Assembly: GCA_034440635.1 (NCBI GenBank)
Contig: JAOTON010001528.1
Coordinates: 916,501-980,500, forward strand
Reading direction: 5' to 3'
Length of the DNA: 64,000 nt
DNA from: Lepas anatifera
Lineage: Eukaryota; Arthropoda; Thecostraca; Lepadidae
A program made the position numbers and the translations under genes. The notes under the pieces are model-generated. The model was not told the DNA's origin. It saw nothing but the letters and a program-made list of their open reading frames with translations, and did not search any database. Below, one piece after another: positions 1-9,761 of the stretch. Every line of letters begins with the position of its first letter. Position 1 is the first letter of the stretch.

Positions 1-380
1 TTCGTAGCAGTGTACATTATAGGTAGTATACCATATTGTGACCTTATAGGTTAATGACCTTGAATGGCCTTAACCTCAAAATAGCAAGAAAGATGATTTG
101 CGATCTTCCATCTATGACTCTGGTCCGCCTTTAGCTTATTCCCGTCCTTTTCCCGCGTGATCACATCATTTTCCAATAGGTACCCAGAATGTCCAGTATT
201 TGACCTTTATGACCTCGTTTGACCTTTAAGAAATTGACCTAGGTAAATATAAATTAGCCATGATTTAGACCACCATAGCCCCCACCCACCCACCAACCGG
301 CGCTTTCTACGCCTCTCAGTGTCCGAGATCTTAGGAGGGGGCTTACCAGTACCCTCCAGTGCGCGTTAGTGCCACACCGC
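1..380 (+). repeat. Dispersed repeat rich in TGACCT half-sites (copy A)
   Basis: This stretch matches, in inverted orientation, about 44880-45300. Shared landmarks are the TGACCT-rich part, a segment with 'tccgcctttag', a CCCACCC block and 'ctccagtg' near the end. Another partial copy of its right end lies at about 740-830. TGACCT occurs at 39-44, 55-60, 201-206, 210-215, 220-225 and 235-240. No coding sequence is visible. The repeat class is not recognised; the left end may lie outside the window. Confidence 0.6.
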
Positions 381-2740
381 TCTACGGTATGATTGTTAAA
401 AAATGACGCCATAAGTCAGTTACCTGACTTGCCACAATTTTTTTCGGAAAGCTTAAATTCTGCAACTAGAAATTTTACAAAGTTTTGTTTCTTTGGTGCA
501 ATTACGCTCACAAACATTCGCGAAAAACTGACAGGGACAGGGCCGATTGGACGCCCGGGCGGTACGGGAAATGACTGGCAGAAAGGAAAATTTTCAATTG
601 CCTATGTTCGCAGTTTTTTAAAGCTAGACTCATAACAAAACCACCAAAAGTTATCATTTTGCATATATAATCATGTGTTAAGTGGCAACTGAGCAACGAT
701 AACATTGAGATTTATCATCCCCCCTATCATAATATAGATTTCAATAGTTCCCACCCAGTCCCCAACCCGAGTTTTTCTAAGCCTCCTAGTTTCCGAGAGC
801 TCAGGGGGCCTACCAGTCCACCCCCTCCAGTGTCCGTAAGTGTCGGACGCCTCTCCAGTGCGGGCGTTAACCTCCCCCCGGGGGATTCCCCTAGGTTTTT
901 CGGGATGCGAAAACGACGGGCGGCCGCGGTTGGGGCTCACGCTTTTACTATTTTGGGTGGTGGTCCCGGTACAGGTCCCTCCATTTAGGCTTGTAGGCAC
1001 TTTAAGTCGATCGTTTGAACTTCATCTGCCTCCGGGTCGTGTATATCCGGGTTTTTGATTTCGTGCTGGGTGGTCACTGGCGACCTCCCTTGGAAAGCAT
1101 GGGAAAGCTGTTTTGTATAAAGCCCAAAATGATTGCAATACTCGACTGCTGACGCGTTCTTGGACCCGGTCGGGTTTTTGCTTTGCTTTTAGGTCTAGGT
1201 CCCGGGGTAAAACAGTATTTTGATAATGTTGACCTATTGTGGCGGGAACAACACCAGTGTTTGTTTGTCTGGCTTTTTTGTATGGGGTTTTTGACCTTTC
1301 GTGTGGTTATTGGTCCGGTGCCTCTGGGGTAACCCTGGGGGGTCTTTTTCTGGGGTTGATTTGTATAATGTCTTTCGGCTTGCTCTATGACTGGTTTGCG
1401 TTGTTAATCTTGTTTGTGAATAGCATCTTGTTTTGCCTCTGGGGTCTTGCCTGGCACTAAACTGTGACCTATGGTTTCTTGTTTGTTTGGCTACGCATTT
1501 TGGGGGGTTCGGTGGGTTAAAGAATGTGACATTGATTACAATGTATTGTTTTAAATACATCCTTACCCTCATTGCCGACCAATTCCACCATTGACACCTT
1601 TTTCGTTACCAGAGACGTTTGATAGGTGCAGCGACGCCGAGCCGCGCTGGAGCACGAACCTCACAAAAGTGGGGATCGGGACGTTTGAGAGCTCAGATCT
1701 CGCTTTCTGTTGAGTCTGTATTCTTTTTATTACTGAATCTGATAGAGAAAAATATAAAGAGTAATGTGAGCCTCAAAAAGTTTAAAATAATTAATAGGAA
1801 AATAGTTTTTTTATAGATTTTGAAAAATTGAAGAATGTATAATATATTAAAATATTAAATTTTGGAATTATATTTTTAATGAGCTAGAATTCGTAATTCA
1901 TCCTTAAGATACCCAGATCAAGTTTTTATGGCATTTGTAGAAGCATACAGGTAAAATTTAGTCTTTAAAAAAGACATGCAAGTGGGCATGGTCAACATGC
2001 CTGAGGCTATAGTTTTCAAACCGTACGTCAGAGAGGAAAATGAATACGAAAATCGTCATCAGCTCCATCAATAGCCTCCCTGACAAAAAATACACCGAAA
2101 TCTGCGACATGAGGGTTGTCGGATTTGTCGTGGAATGCCCCTTATACGTTTAAGGGTATAAGAAAGATGTCAAGTATAAGGGTATGTAGCAATGTGTTTG
2201 CCGGGTCTCACTTTTCAACTTTACTCATGCGTTCACCGGCCTTTAAACTACCACCGAATTCAACATCTTTTCGTCTTTCTCGCCGCTCAAATGCAGTCGC
2301 CACAGTGGCTGTAAATTGCGTATTTCCGCCCCCCCTCCACCACCAAACTCTTGCTTTTTTCTTCAAATATAAACATACCCATCACTCTAACACCAAGAAT
2401 TCACCATTTCTACTCGAACTTCTGTCTAGTCACATCCAGATGCAGCTGGTTTCAGCTGATTTTGCCACACACCTCCATTCTCCCAGTAATTATCTCATGG
2501 CGGAGATAAATTATACACATATAAGCGATAGGTAACTCATTACAGCAATCAAATTATAATGTCGTCTAAAATGGCATGTCATACCATTTTGGTGTGTTTT
2601 ATTAATATTTCGAAACGTTTTACGTTTATATACAGTTTCTGCTGCTTCACCAATTACCGGTGCTGGATACACTGTGACTTCGTCTGCAACAGAAAACCAC
2701 ACGCGGTGGTCGGAGTGGCGACGTCCTGTGAGACTTTATA
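381..2740. other. Intergenic, no gene recognised
   Basis: No reading frame here resembles a known family. About 740-830 repeats the right end of the repeat at 1-380. AT-rich sequence fills 1700-2000. The remaining short open frames look like chance. Confidence 0.5.
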
Positions 2741-2747
2741 GTGAAAT

Positions 2748-2807
2748 GTGACGTAGCGTGTGACGACACTCAGGAAACGTCACCTGTGTCGTCACGCTAC
2801 GTCACAC
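2748..2807. repeat. Imperfect hairpin of TGACG-rich arms
   Basis: Two arms of about 21 bases around GTGACGTAGCG and CGCTACGTCAC form an inverted repeat with a loop of about 16 bases. Each arm holds TGACGTA-type (CREB/ATF-like) and GTGACGACAC motifs. Further TGACG/CGTCA motifs lie within 60 bases on the right (2826-2832). It could be a promoter-proximal element or a small fold-back element; no gene was identified immediately downstream. Confidence 0.5.
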
Positions 2808-2829
2808 TAGGTTTGGTATAACCGTGCGT

Positions 2830-3339
2830 CACGTTCTGGAGGACAGCAGACAAGCCCTCGCTTCCAACTCAGTCGCATTTGCAATTGCAAAAATGAACAG
2901 CTTCTCTTCTAACAGCATCGCTTATTCTTCTATTGTACATACGAAACAAAAATGGCGCTTGTCACAACTGCATTGAAAACCGATCAAATTCAAAATACAA
3001 AGATGCTGATAGCTTCCTCATGATACCAGCTTCCTGCTGGTGTACCCGTCTGGAACGATTTTACAAAAGCGGAAATGTTTATTTAATATATACTTTCCAC
3101 ACATCTTGTTACATTTTCGACGGACTGCTCGTTACATTTGCATACACATTCTTGAACGCTTTTAAACATTTTGGCACCGTGGACAAAGAAATTACCAAGT
3201 GCAGATGCCTACTTTCGAAGAAAATATACAGAGCTTGTACCTAGATGCTGGCATTTGGTTTTAACTGAGCTCATTGGGAACTGAGCGTCAGAGCCGCATG
3301 ACGAAATCCATGGAGCGAAGCGGATTGAGATTTCTCAAG
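2830..3339. other. Unassigned intergenic stretch
   Basis: A TCAGT (arthropod initiator-like) motif occurs near 2867-2872, and a short open frame starting about 2892 encodes only some 20 residues. Nothing is recognised. Confidence 0.3.
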
Positions 3340-3830
3340 AGGTTCTATTCTGGCCGCTTGGCGGTTCTGACAGTTGATGCCAGGCCTCTGCAATTGTGTA
3401 GGGTGATAGCCTTTTTACGCTAGAAGCCCAAGCTAAGACCCCCGAATCTAAATGCAAAATAGTTTTTTTTAGAAATTTTGGAATAAATGCTTTCAATTTT
3501 GTATTTTTCTCATTTTTATTTCTTAAGCGACAAACTTGAAATTTGCCTCATTTTAAACAAGCAGGAGGGGCCACCTAAGAAAAAAATCGAACTGGTCGAA
3601 CAATATTTATTACGCCAAAATGCAGCATTTGTAATACAAGCAAAAAGGTTATTAAAATTTGACGGCCGACTTATAAGCTCGAAAAGTCAGAAGGCACGCT
3701 TCAGTTAGTTTAAAGACAGCCACCTGGAGGGGCTTAGCTTGGGCTTCTAGCGTAAAAGGGCTATCACCCTACACAATTGCAGAGGCCTGGCATCAACTGT
3801 CAGAACCGCCAAGCAGCCAGAATAAAACCT
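3340..3830. mobile_element. Fold-back / long-TIR non-autonomous element
   Basis: About 97 bases at 3340-3440 are repeated almost perfectly in inverted orientation at 3733-3829. Landmarks are TTCTGACAGTTGATGCCAG, GCAATTGTGTAGGGTGATAG and TACGCTAGAAGCCC. The inner 290 bases are AT-rich with no recognisable protein. Long terminal inverted repeats around a short non-coding core are typical of a MITE or fold-back element; no clear target duplication was found. Confidence 0.75.
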
Positions 3831-4535
3831 TAGTGCCAGCTAGTTCAATTTTCTTGTGCTTAAGCAAAGTTTCTTGTGTAAAACGTAAAATTCTGACCTA
3901 GTTTTTGCCATTCTGCCGGAGTATTGCATTTTTGCTCATTTTATTTAAATCTTAATATCTCGCGATCTATTGCGCCGATTTCACTTTTCATTTCAAATAA
4001 TGAAAGAACATTGCTTCCGCCTGATAATATTTGGAGATGGATATCACGAGATTGAAATTCATTGTTTTATATATATAGATATAATTTTAGTAGGAAACCT
4101 TTCATTTATAGCTTTTGGTTCCGAGCAAATATCTTTCACAAGCTCAGAATTTACATGGCTGAATAGGAAAATTAATTTTAGTCATTTCATTCATTTACAC
4201 TACCCACTTATCTCCAACGGCTTTCGAATAATTCGTCCGAAAGGGTATTTCAAGGAGCTAAATTTCTAGGAACATGCTTGCTTCTCGCCATGGTTTCAAA
4301 TCCTTAGAATGAATGGAAGTGGATTGAATTTGGCATGAAGCTAACAAAGGATCCTGGGTCTCCGATACAAGTGATTCTAGGCCAATATAATGTTTCGTTC
4401 GTCTTCTACAATCAGCTTTATACTATGCCTTTTCTGTACTAAACAGCACGCGGCGCCACGATCACGGCATCGTTTTGATTGAGTGATACCGGCCAGTGAC
4501 CTCCTGACGGGTCACTGGTGTAGGGCTAGTGGGAG
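3831..4535. other. AT-rich intergenic, nothing recognised
   Basis: No gene, RNA gene or structured repeat was identified. Confidence 0.4.
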
Positions 4536-4539
4536 TCGG

Positions 4540-4660
4540 TGCATAGTGGCACAGTGGCCTAGTGGTTAGAGGACCTGTCTCATGATCAGGGGTGCCCAGT
4601 TTGAAGCTGGGGTTGACTGTGAGCTATTTATTAGTTATTTTAAAGAAAAGAATGATAACA
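4540..4660 (+). repeat. tRNA-headed SINE fragment
   Basis: TGGCCTAGTGGTTAGAGG resembles an RNA polymerase III A box and GTTTGAAGCTGGG a weak B box about 30 bases later, as in a tRNA-derived SINE head. It resembles the fragment at 35436-35515 (minus), including the AT-rich tail that follows. The cloverleaf is too degenerate for a functional tRNA gene. Confidence 0.5.
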
Positions 4661-5324
4661 CTGACCTACAGGCTTATGAATAGACACATTAAGAACGAAA
4701 TATGGTTTGCTTTCGGCACATTGTCATGCGGCTTCTCCTGCGCCGGTGGGGCGTTAGCCCAGGTCGCAGACCGGGGTCTGAGAGTTGGGAGGAGTAGAGT
4801 GATTTTCATAAAATGACGCTTTTAGGTTTCTTTCTTACATGCATTGCTATGATTTTGGTGCTCACTCGACTCAAATCCAGCTTCAGCTATGTAGTTCTTA
4901 TTGAGTTTTTGGGGGAAGCAGGAGCTGCCTAGAAGTAGGACCGACACCTGAAGGCACGAATTCTCCTTTAAGGAAGCAGTGACTAAGGTGAAGCTTGAAG
5001 CCCTATACAAAGTTGTTTTATAGCTATATTACTTTTATTAAATTATGCCCACTGATGAGATATGGGGCCGACCAAAAGGGACGCCATAACTTTGGGAAGT
5101 CCGCCCAAAAGTGACGCCATGACGTAGGAAGGGGGGGGCGGGGTGAGTTGTAAACTCCCAAATGGCATAAACTCCCAAATAACTTGTAACAAATAACTTG
5201 TAAACTCCCAAATGGCCTTTATGAACAGCCCCTGATACGACATATTTCGGTCCTGCTTTTTCGACAATTCTTTTCGCACTACACACGAAGCGCCAGTAAT
5301 TTCCAACTCCCTTCATTAACCTTC

Positions 5325-5620
5325 GCCCATTGGGGACGGGTGGTTGAATACCCCCCCGGGGTTTTCCAGCAGCACCGAAAAGTGGTCCGAAAAGGGTACC
5401 TTCTTTAAACTGTCACATTTTTGACCTGCATAACCTAAATATTGACCTGAACGATGCAGTTTCTAAAAAGTGACTGATGTAGTTCCTTTATAAATTATTT
5501 TAAGCTATCCACCAGAGTTCGCGTTTCTTCGCTATCCCAAATAGGGAGTCGAGACCGAGGGGGTGCTTGAAAACCTCCCATTGGGGTGAGGGTAGCTCGG
5601 AGGCCCACTGGAGCGGGTGT
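5325..5620. repeat. TTAA-bounded repeat end, related to 56455-56650
   Basis: TTAACCTTCGCCCATTGGGG at about 5327 resembles TTAACCCTCACTCCAGTGGG at about 56455 and TTAACCCTCCATTGAGGG at about 7872. Both longer copies go on with a GGGTTTTCC/GGGTCTTTCC motif and TGACCT half-sites. TTAA followed by CCC suggests termini of piggyBac-like elements, but only one end is clear at each place. Confidence 0.35.
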
Positions 5621-5642
5621 TTAGACCTTATGCCGATTTAAC

Positions 5643-6327
5643 TCACACATGTAGATCCAAATCACACACGAGCGAAAGAGTCCGGTATGTGACCTGATCG
5701 GTCCCCGCGAGAAGACAGTTGGCTGGGTTCCCTGAGGGACACTGGCCAGCCTCCCACAGCTGAGGTTCACAAAACAACTCGTCCACTTGACGACACAAGC
5801 GCAACAGCGAACTGCAGTCTCCGCTCGTTCCATCTAACTGGCATGCTGTCTTTGATTTATCACAATGCACCGATATCACTGACTTATCACATAGCGCAGA
5901 CTCTGTAGTCCTGGGGCTGGCTCCATCAGCCACCAGAGAGGCCCAATACACATTAGCAGTTGACGGAGGACCGATATCTGCAGACGTTTTGACGGTCGTT
6001 CGCAACTTTTCGCTTCTGTTCAAGCAATCTGGTTTACTTCCCAAGTGATCCTGGATGACTGATGGTTCGTCCAAAGCTTTCCCAGCTTTGTTGTCAGCGT
6101 TATTACCCAACAATACCAGCCTGGACACTCCAGAAACAACCTTTTCTGCCCCAGTCTTTTCTTGCGGCCAGTCACCAGCTGTTGTTGCAGCACCCTCCAA
6201 AACACCAGACAACACGAGCTCTCTGCGTTTCCCGCTCCTCCTGGGCGTCGAGCAAAAGTTTGTGATACTGGGCTGGCGACTCCTCTCCCAGGGCGCGAGC
6301 AGCATGGAGGGCGCGCCCAGCTTCTGA
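5643..6327 (-). other. Long open frame 3' of the DPH4 stop codon
   Basis: A frame different from DPH4 stays open on the minus strand from inside the DPH4 CDS (6542) down to 5643. About 228 codons of it lie beyond the DPH4 stop. The predicted peptide is rich in Ser, Ala, Leu and Cys and matches no family I recognise. DPH4 homologues end after the CSL zinc finger, so this is probably 3' UTR that is open by chance (G+C about 53%). A frameshift extension or a second cistron cannot be excluded. Confidence 0.3.
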
Positions 6328-6801
6328 CTAGCTTGACGACTCTGCCGCCGCCGAGCCATTGTCGTGGTCGGCAGGCACAAATACCCGCACCACCAGCGAG
6401 CAGGAGTCGCACGGCACCAGTACCGACTCCGGCACCGCCTGGTCCTCAGCCAATCTGAAGGCGTCACCACAGCGGCAGGCAAACCAGAACTGCCGCGCCT
6501 CCTCACACCACTCCAACTCCACCAAATCCAACTCGTACTCAACCGGGGGTGCCCGTGATAGTCGACAGAGCTCCAACTCCCGGTCGTATCGGGCGCGAAG
6601 CTCTGGTTCGCCTAACGTCCGCCAGGCGCGCTGCACTCGGTGAAACGCTTCACTGGAGGTCTGGCAGAAGGCGCCGGTTTTGTCTGGGTGTGTGAAGCGC
6701 AGCAGGCGCTGGTAGCTGGATTTGATTTCGGCGGCGGTGGAAGTAGGCTGCACGCCGAGAATGGCGTAAAGGTCCTCCGGCGGTTCACTGATGCTGTTCA
6801 T
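6328..6801 (-). CDS. DNAJC24: DPH4 / DNAJC24-type J-domain and CSL zinc-finger protein
   Basis: A 157-residue product with two domains in the order expected for DPH4. The N-terminal J domain (about residues 10-80) starts DLYAILGV and carries the HPD signature in FTHPDKTG. The C-terminal CSL-type zinc finger (about 90-145) shows the CRCGDAF and VPCDSCSL cysteine pairs. Known family role: a cytosolic co-chaperone/iron-binding protein needed for diphthamide synthesis on elongation factor 2. The start chosen is the ATG at 6801 (MNSISEPPEDLYAILGV). The frame runs open upstream to 6906, but a TTGTTTCAG acceptor lies about 20 bases before this ATG, so the upstream part is probably intron and the coding sequence sits in one exon. 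Length fits the family (human about 149 aa). Confidence 0.9.
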   Translation of the reverse strand: MNSISEPPEDLYAILGVQPTSTAAEIKSSYQRLLRFTHPDKTGAFCQTSSEAFHRVQRAWRTLGEPELRARYDRELELCRLSRAPPVEYELDLVELEWCEEARQFWFACRCGDAFRLAEDQAVPESVLVPCDSCSLVVRVFVPADHDNGSAAAESSS

Positions 6802-7645
6802 AGGGAGATCTACCAGACCTGAAACAATAAATACAATGTGCACATCAATCTCTAAGTACCACGACTCCAGCAAAGAGTTTTCAGCATAAAAATTAGCCTC
6901 AAGCATTGCTGTATCTATTCACCGGCAAGCCCACGAGACCAGGGCCATTTAAAGCCATGGCCTCACATGTTGGCAAAATAGCCATCCATTAAATGATGAA
7001 AGTGGAAATGCACATCTCTCTCTCTCTCTCTCTTATATTATTCTATTTTCTCCCTGTGTAGGTGTTTTTAATGGAGAGGTACCTGCATCTGAGCAACATG
7101 ATTGTTAGATCAGAAGATTACTAAACCTGTTTTAGCTGGTACCATTTTAAGTTTGTAGTCTGGCCTGGTGACCTGACCTGAGATATCATACCGTTTAAGC
7201 GTTTAGAAAGGTGTGCAGTCAAACACAAACAAGATGCGGAAATTACAGCCATAGTTTGTGATGACGTTTTCTGGAGCCAGCAACTGCATTTTTATTCTTT
7301 TTATTAAAAAAGGTTCTTTTGCAATGAGCAATTCAATAGTTAGAATTATCTACACTTATAGCAATATCCTTCATTGAAGGCAAAATTAGAATAGCATCTG
7401 CAGATAGCGCAATAGACAGGAAAAATTATTTTTCAAGTGGTATACAAAAATTATCTAGACATCAGTAATCATGTACCTACTAAAATGTTAACATTTCCTC
7501 ATTTGATGCCCCCAAACTTCTCTAGACTTGGCTCTACTTGTTGCTTCAACACTAAACTTTTTTCTTCTTGATGCTCTGTGTCATGTCAAAAGTTTCAACA
7601 GAGGAAACATGACATCCTGTTGTTTTTTTAATATAATGAACTGAA
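6802..7645. other. 5' flank of DPH4; nothing else recognised
   Basis: It contains the probable 5' UTR intron acceptor of the DPH4 gene just right of 6821, a short (TC)n tract at about 7017-7034 and AT-rich sequence. No other gene was identified. Confidence 0.4.
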
Positions 7646-7647
7646 CG

Positions 7648-8005
7648 CCGGCCCGGTAGCTCAGTTGGTAGAGCGTTGGGCTCCGGCCCGCTGCTCAGAA
7701 TCATGCAGTGGCAGTGCATGTCCAGGCTTGGGATCGGTTCCCCTGAGACGCTCCGGCGCCCAATAGTTTACCCGACGTACAGGTCGGCTGGTAACCGACT
7801 GGTGAGAGGGTTACCTGAGCGGGGCGGCCGCCCCTGTGCTTTGTGGGACGTTAAACTTTGGCTTCTAAATTAACCCTCCATTGAGGGAGTTGCTCATTCG
7901 GGTGGTGGGGTCGGGGTCTCCGTGACAAGTCCCTTGATGACTTTAGTGAGACTCCGACTCCAGCAGCCTTACCAGGAACAACTTGAACAAAATTTAAAAA
8001 AATGG
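7648..8005 (+). repeat. tRNA-derived SINE, about 360 bp
   Basis: The head CCCGGTAGCTCAGTTGGTAG is a good A box, with a B-box-like GGGATCGGTTCCCC downstream. It is followed by a GC-rich body and a short A-rich end (aaaatttaaaaaaatgg). Anticodon arm and acceptor stem do not pair as in a functional tRNA, so a SINE is preferred. It includes the TTAACCCTCC motif shared with other repeats in the window. Confidence 0.55.
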
Positions 8006-8363
8006 ATACCGACGAACGAACGCATAGTTATGTCATGTCCTGAAAGGTATGTCGTTTTTTCTTTAACTGAACCAAATTAGGTCTGGGTTTAATTTGTCTT
8101 AGTTTCTTTTATTGCCTGTTAAGCTATACTACTTTGCCTATATAGACCCCAGCAGCAGACTTCTAGATATGATTGGTAACAGTAAACAATAAAAAATTTG
8201 AAGTTGATACAAATCTTTGCTAGGCTAAACGTGTTCATGGCATGTACCTTAAATTGATTTTGAATGAAGCTTATAACCAAAATTTGAGGAAAAGGTGCAG
8301 AAGAGTATATTAGACTTCCAAATTTTATTGCAGTACATTAGACGTGAGACTTTTTGGTCCTGC

Positions 8364-8381
8364 GGTCCCGGCGCCGGGACC
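8364..8381. repeat. 18-base perfect palindrome GGTCCCGGCGCCGGGACC
   Basis: A perfect inverted repeat inside a GC-rich island (8359-8430) of an otherwise AT-rich stretch. A third partial GGTCCCGGCG copy follows at about 8388. Function unknown; the GC-rich patch may be a small repeat remnant. Confidence 0.5.
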
Positions 8382-8474
8382 AGGTTTGGTCCCGGCGGGA
8401 CTAAAGCCGGGGGACTGTGCAGGGACCAGAGCCAGTCTGGATAAAGAAAAATTCATGATAATGGTTTCCACATT

Positions 8475-8819
8475 TCATCTAAAACTAAGATAAGAGATAA
8501 AATATAATTGACTTTCCAGCACACCATTGCCTCCTTGATGCAATAATCCAGCTTTATGAGATGAGAAAAGCATGAATTCAACTAGATGAAAGAGAAAAAA
8601 TAATGTTGCACACACAGCACAGAACACAGCTCTCACGAAGTTCCATTCTTTGGAAATAACATTTTCAGATGTAATTCCTATTCCTTCACTAATTATAAAG
8701 CAACTCAGTGACACAACCAAAATACAACCCAAAAAATGGTGGGTACTGGTGTCAAAATCACTTTGAATTGAAGAAAAAAACGTTTTTTGCATATAGGTAC
8801 TGGAAGGCGTAAAAAACAA
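8475..8819 (-). other. Possible exon of a membrane protein (unproven)
   Basis: An open frame on the minus strand encodes two strongly hydrophobic stretches separated by a polar loop, about residues 28-48 and 60-90 of the frame. A possible acceptor (TTCAATTCAAAG) lies upstream. No family is recognised and no partner exons were found, so this could equally be an AT-rich chance frame. Confidence 0.2.
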
Positions 8820-9349
8820 AAGCTTGATTGAAAAGAATTCTGGAATTGGCCATTAGAAATGGCCGTCCCTACCAACCCCACAGTTTCATTTGCCTTCTCT
8901 CTCTACAAAAAATACTCAACAGTATTTCAAATTACCTACGTCTGAGCGTTATGTCGGGAATAAAACGTGAATGGCTTCAATTTCTTCAACAACCACATTC
9001 AACCTCTATTCTAGTAGGGCCTTGCATTCAACTACCGCACCACGCTTCCTTGTCGTAGAAGTGTCTCTATTGACCCCGGTCACGCTCACCAGAGGCGCTA
9101 GTGTGCCATCCAAGATGGTCGCGAAAGAGGGACTCCGAAAGGTAAACAACGTTAGTGGGCCCGGGAATAGCATGGTAAGCGGTGAATTATACGTGATTAA
9201 TGCCTGGTATGTGGCAGTGGCTTATAACCAGCCGCTGCAGAAGGCAGTGAGGAGCCCAAATTCGAGGAGTTTTTGGTCCCAAGGAGCAAAGTTTGTAGTC
9301 AGGGCCAGGTTAAAGTTTGCTGCACCCCCACTTTTTTGCCGGTGGCGAC

Positions 9350-9479
9350 GCTTATGTTTGGAAACGCATTTTGCATCGTACATTCAGACTGGAATTTCAG
9401 ACAGCTTGAAACGAATAAAGGCGTATATCTACCGAATTATTTCAAGATGTCAGTTTCCCGGGCTAAAAAGGAATACAAC
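9350..9479 (+). repeat. Dispersed repeat flank shared with 53520-53640
   Basis: The sequence around GGAATTTCAGACAGCTTGAA and CGAATTATTTCAAGATGTC recurs inverted at about 53520-53640. Both copies abut an hAT-type MITE having one doubled end. They therefore descend from one composite sequence. Confidence 0.65.
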
Positions 9480-9761
9480 CATAGGCGGATCCAAGGGGAC
9501 AGCAAAGTGGGCATGTGCCCCATAGGCAGATCCAGGGGGCAAAGGGAGTATGTGCCCCCCCGCCATTGACCCTCGGCGCCCCCTGAAATGGCCACGCCCC
9601 CTGAAATTTCGCTTCCCACCCCCTCCACCCCAGGATGCGAAAGTCGGCTCCCACCGATAGGGTTTTGCTCCCATCCGATAGGGTTTCTCGGTCAAGAATG
9701 GCGCCTCGCCCCCCCCCCGGGAAGGTGCCCCCGATCGGCAATCCTGGATCCGCCTTTAATG
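9480..9761. mobile_element. hAT-type MITE with doubled left end
   Basis: CATAGGCGGATCC at 9480 and a second CATAGGCAGATCC at 9521 face CCTGGATCCGCC near 9750. Between them are the family hallmarks GGCGCCCCCTGAAATGG and GGATGCGAAA. The family has a 16-base inverted terminus CATAGGCGGATCCAGG. No protein is encoded. Confidence 0.75.

Noticed and set aside
840..1058. Small plus-strand frame as a gene
   Set aside because: No family features, and it overlaps a partial dispersed repeat; likely chance.
6802..6906. N-terminal extension of the J-domain protein
   Set aside because: The upstream part of the frame is separated from the chosen ATG by a good 3' splice site and is AT-rich like an intron.
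7648..7760. Functional tRNA gene
   Set aside because: A good A box only; the anticodon and acceptor stems do not form and a SINE-like body follows. The same reasoning applies to 4540, 19615 and 35436.
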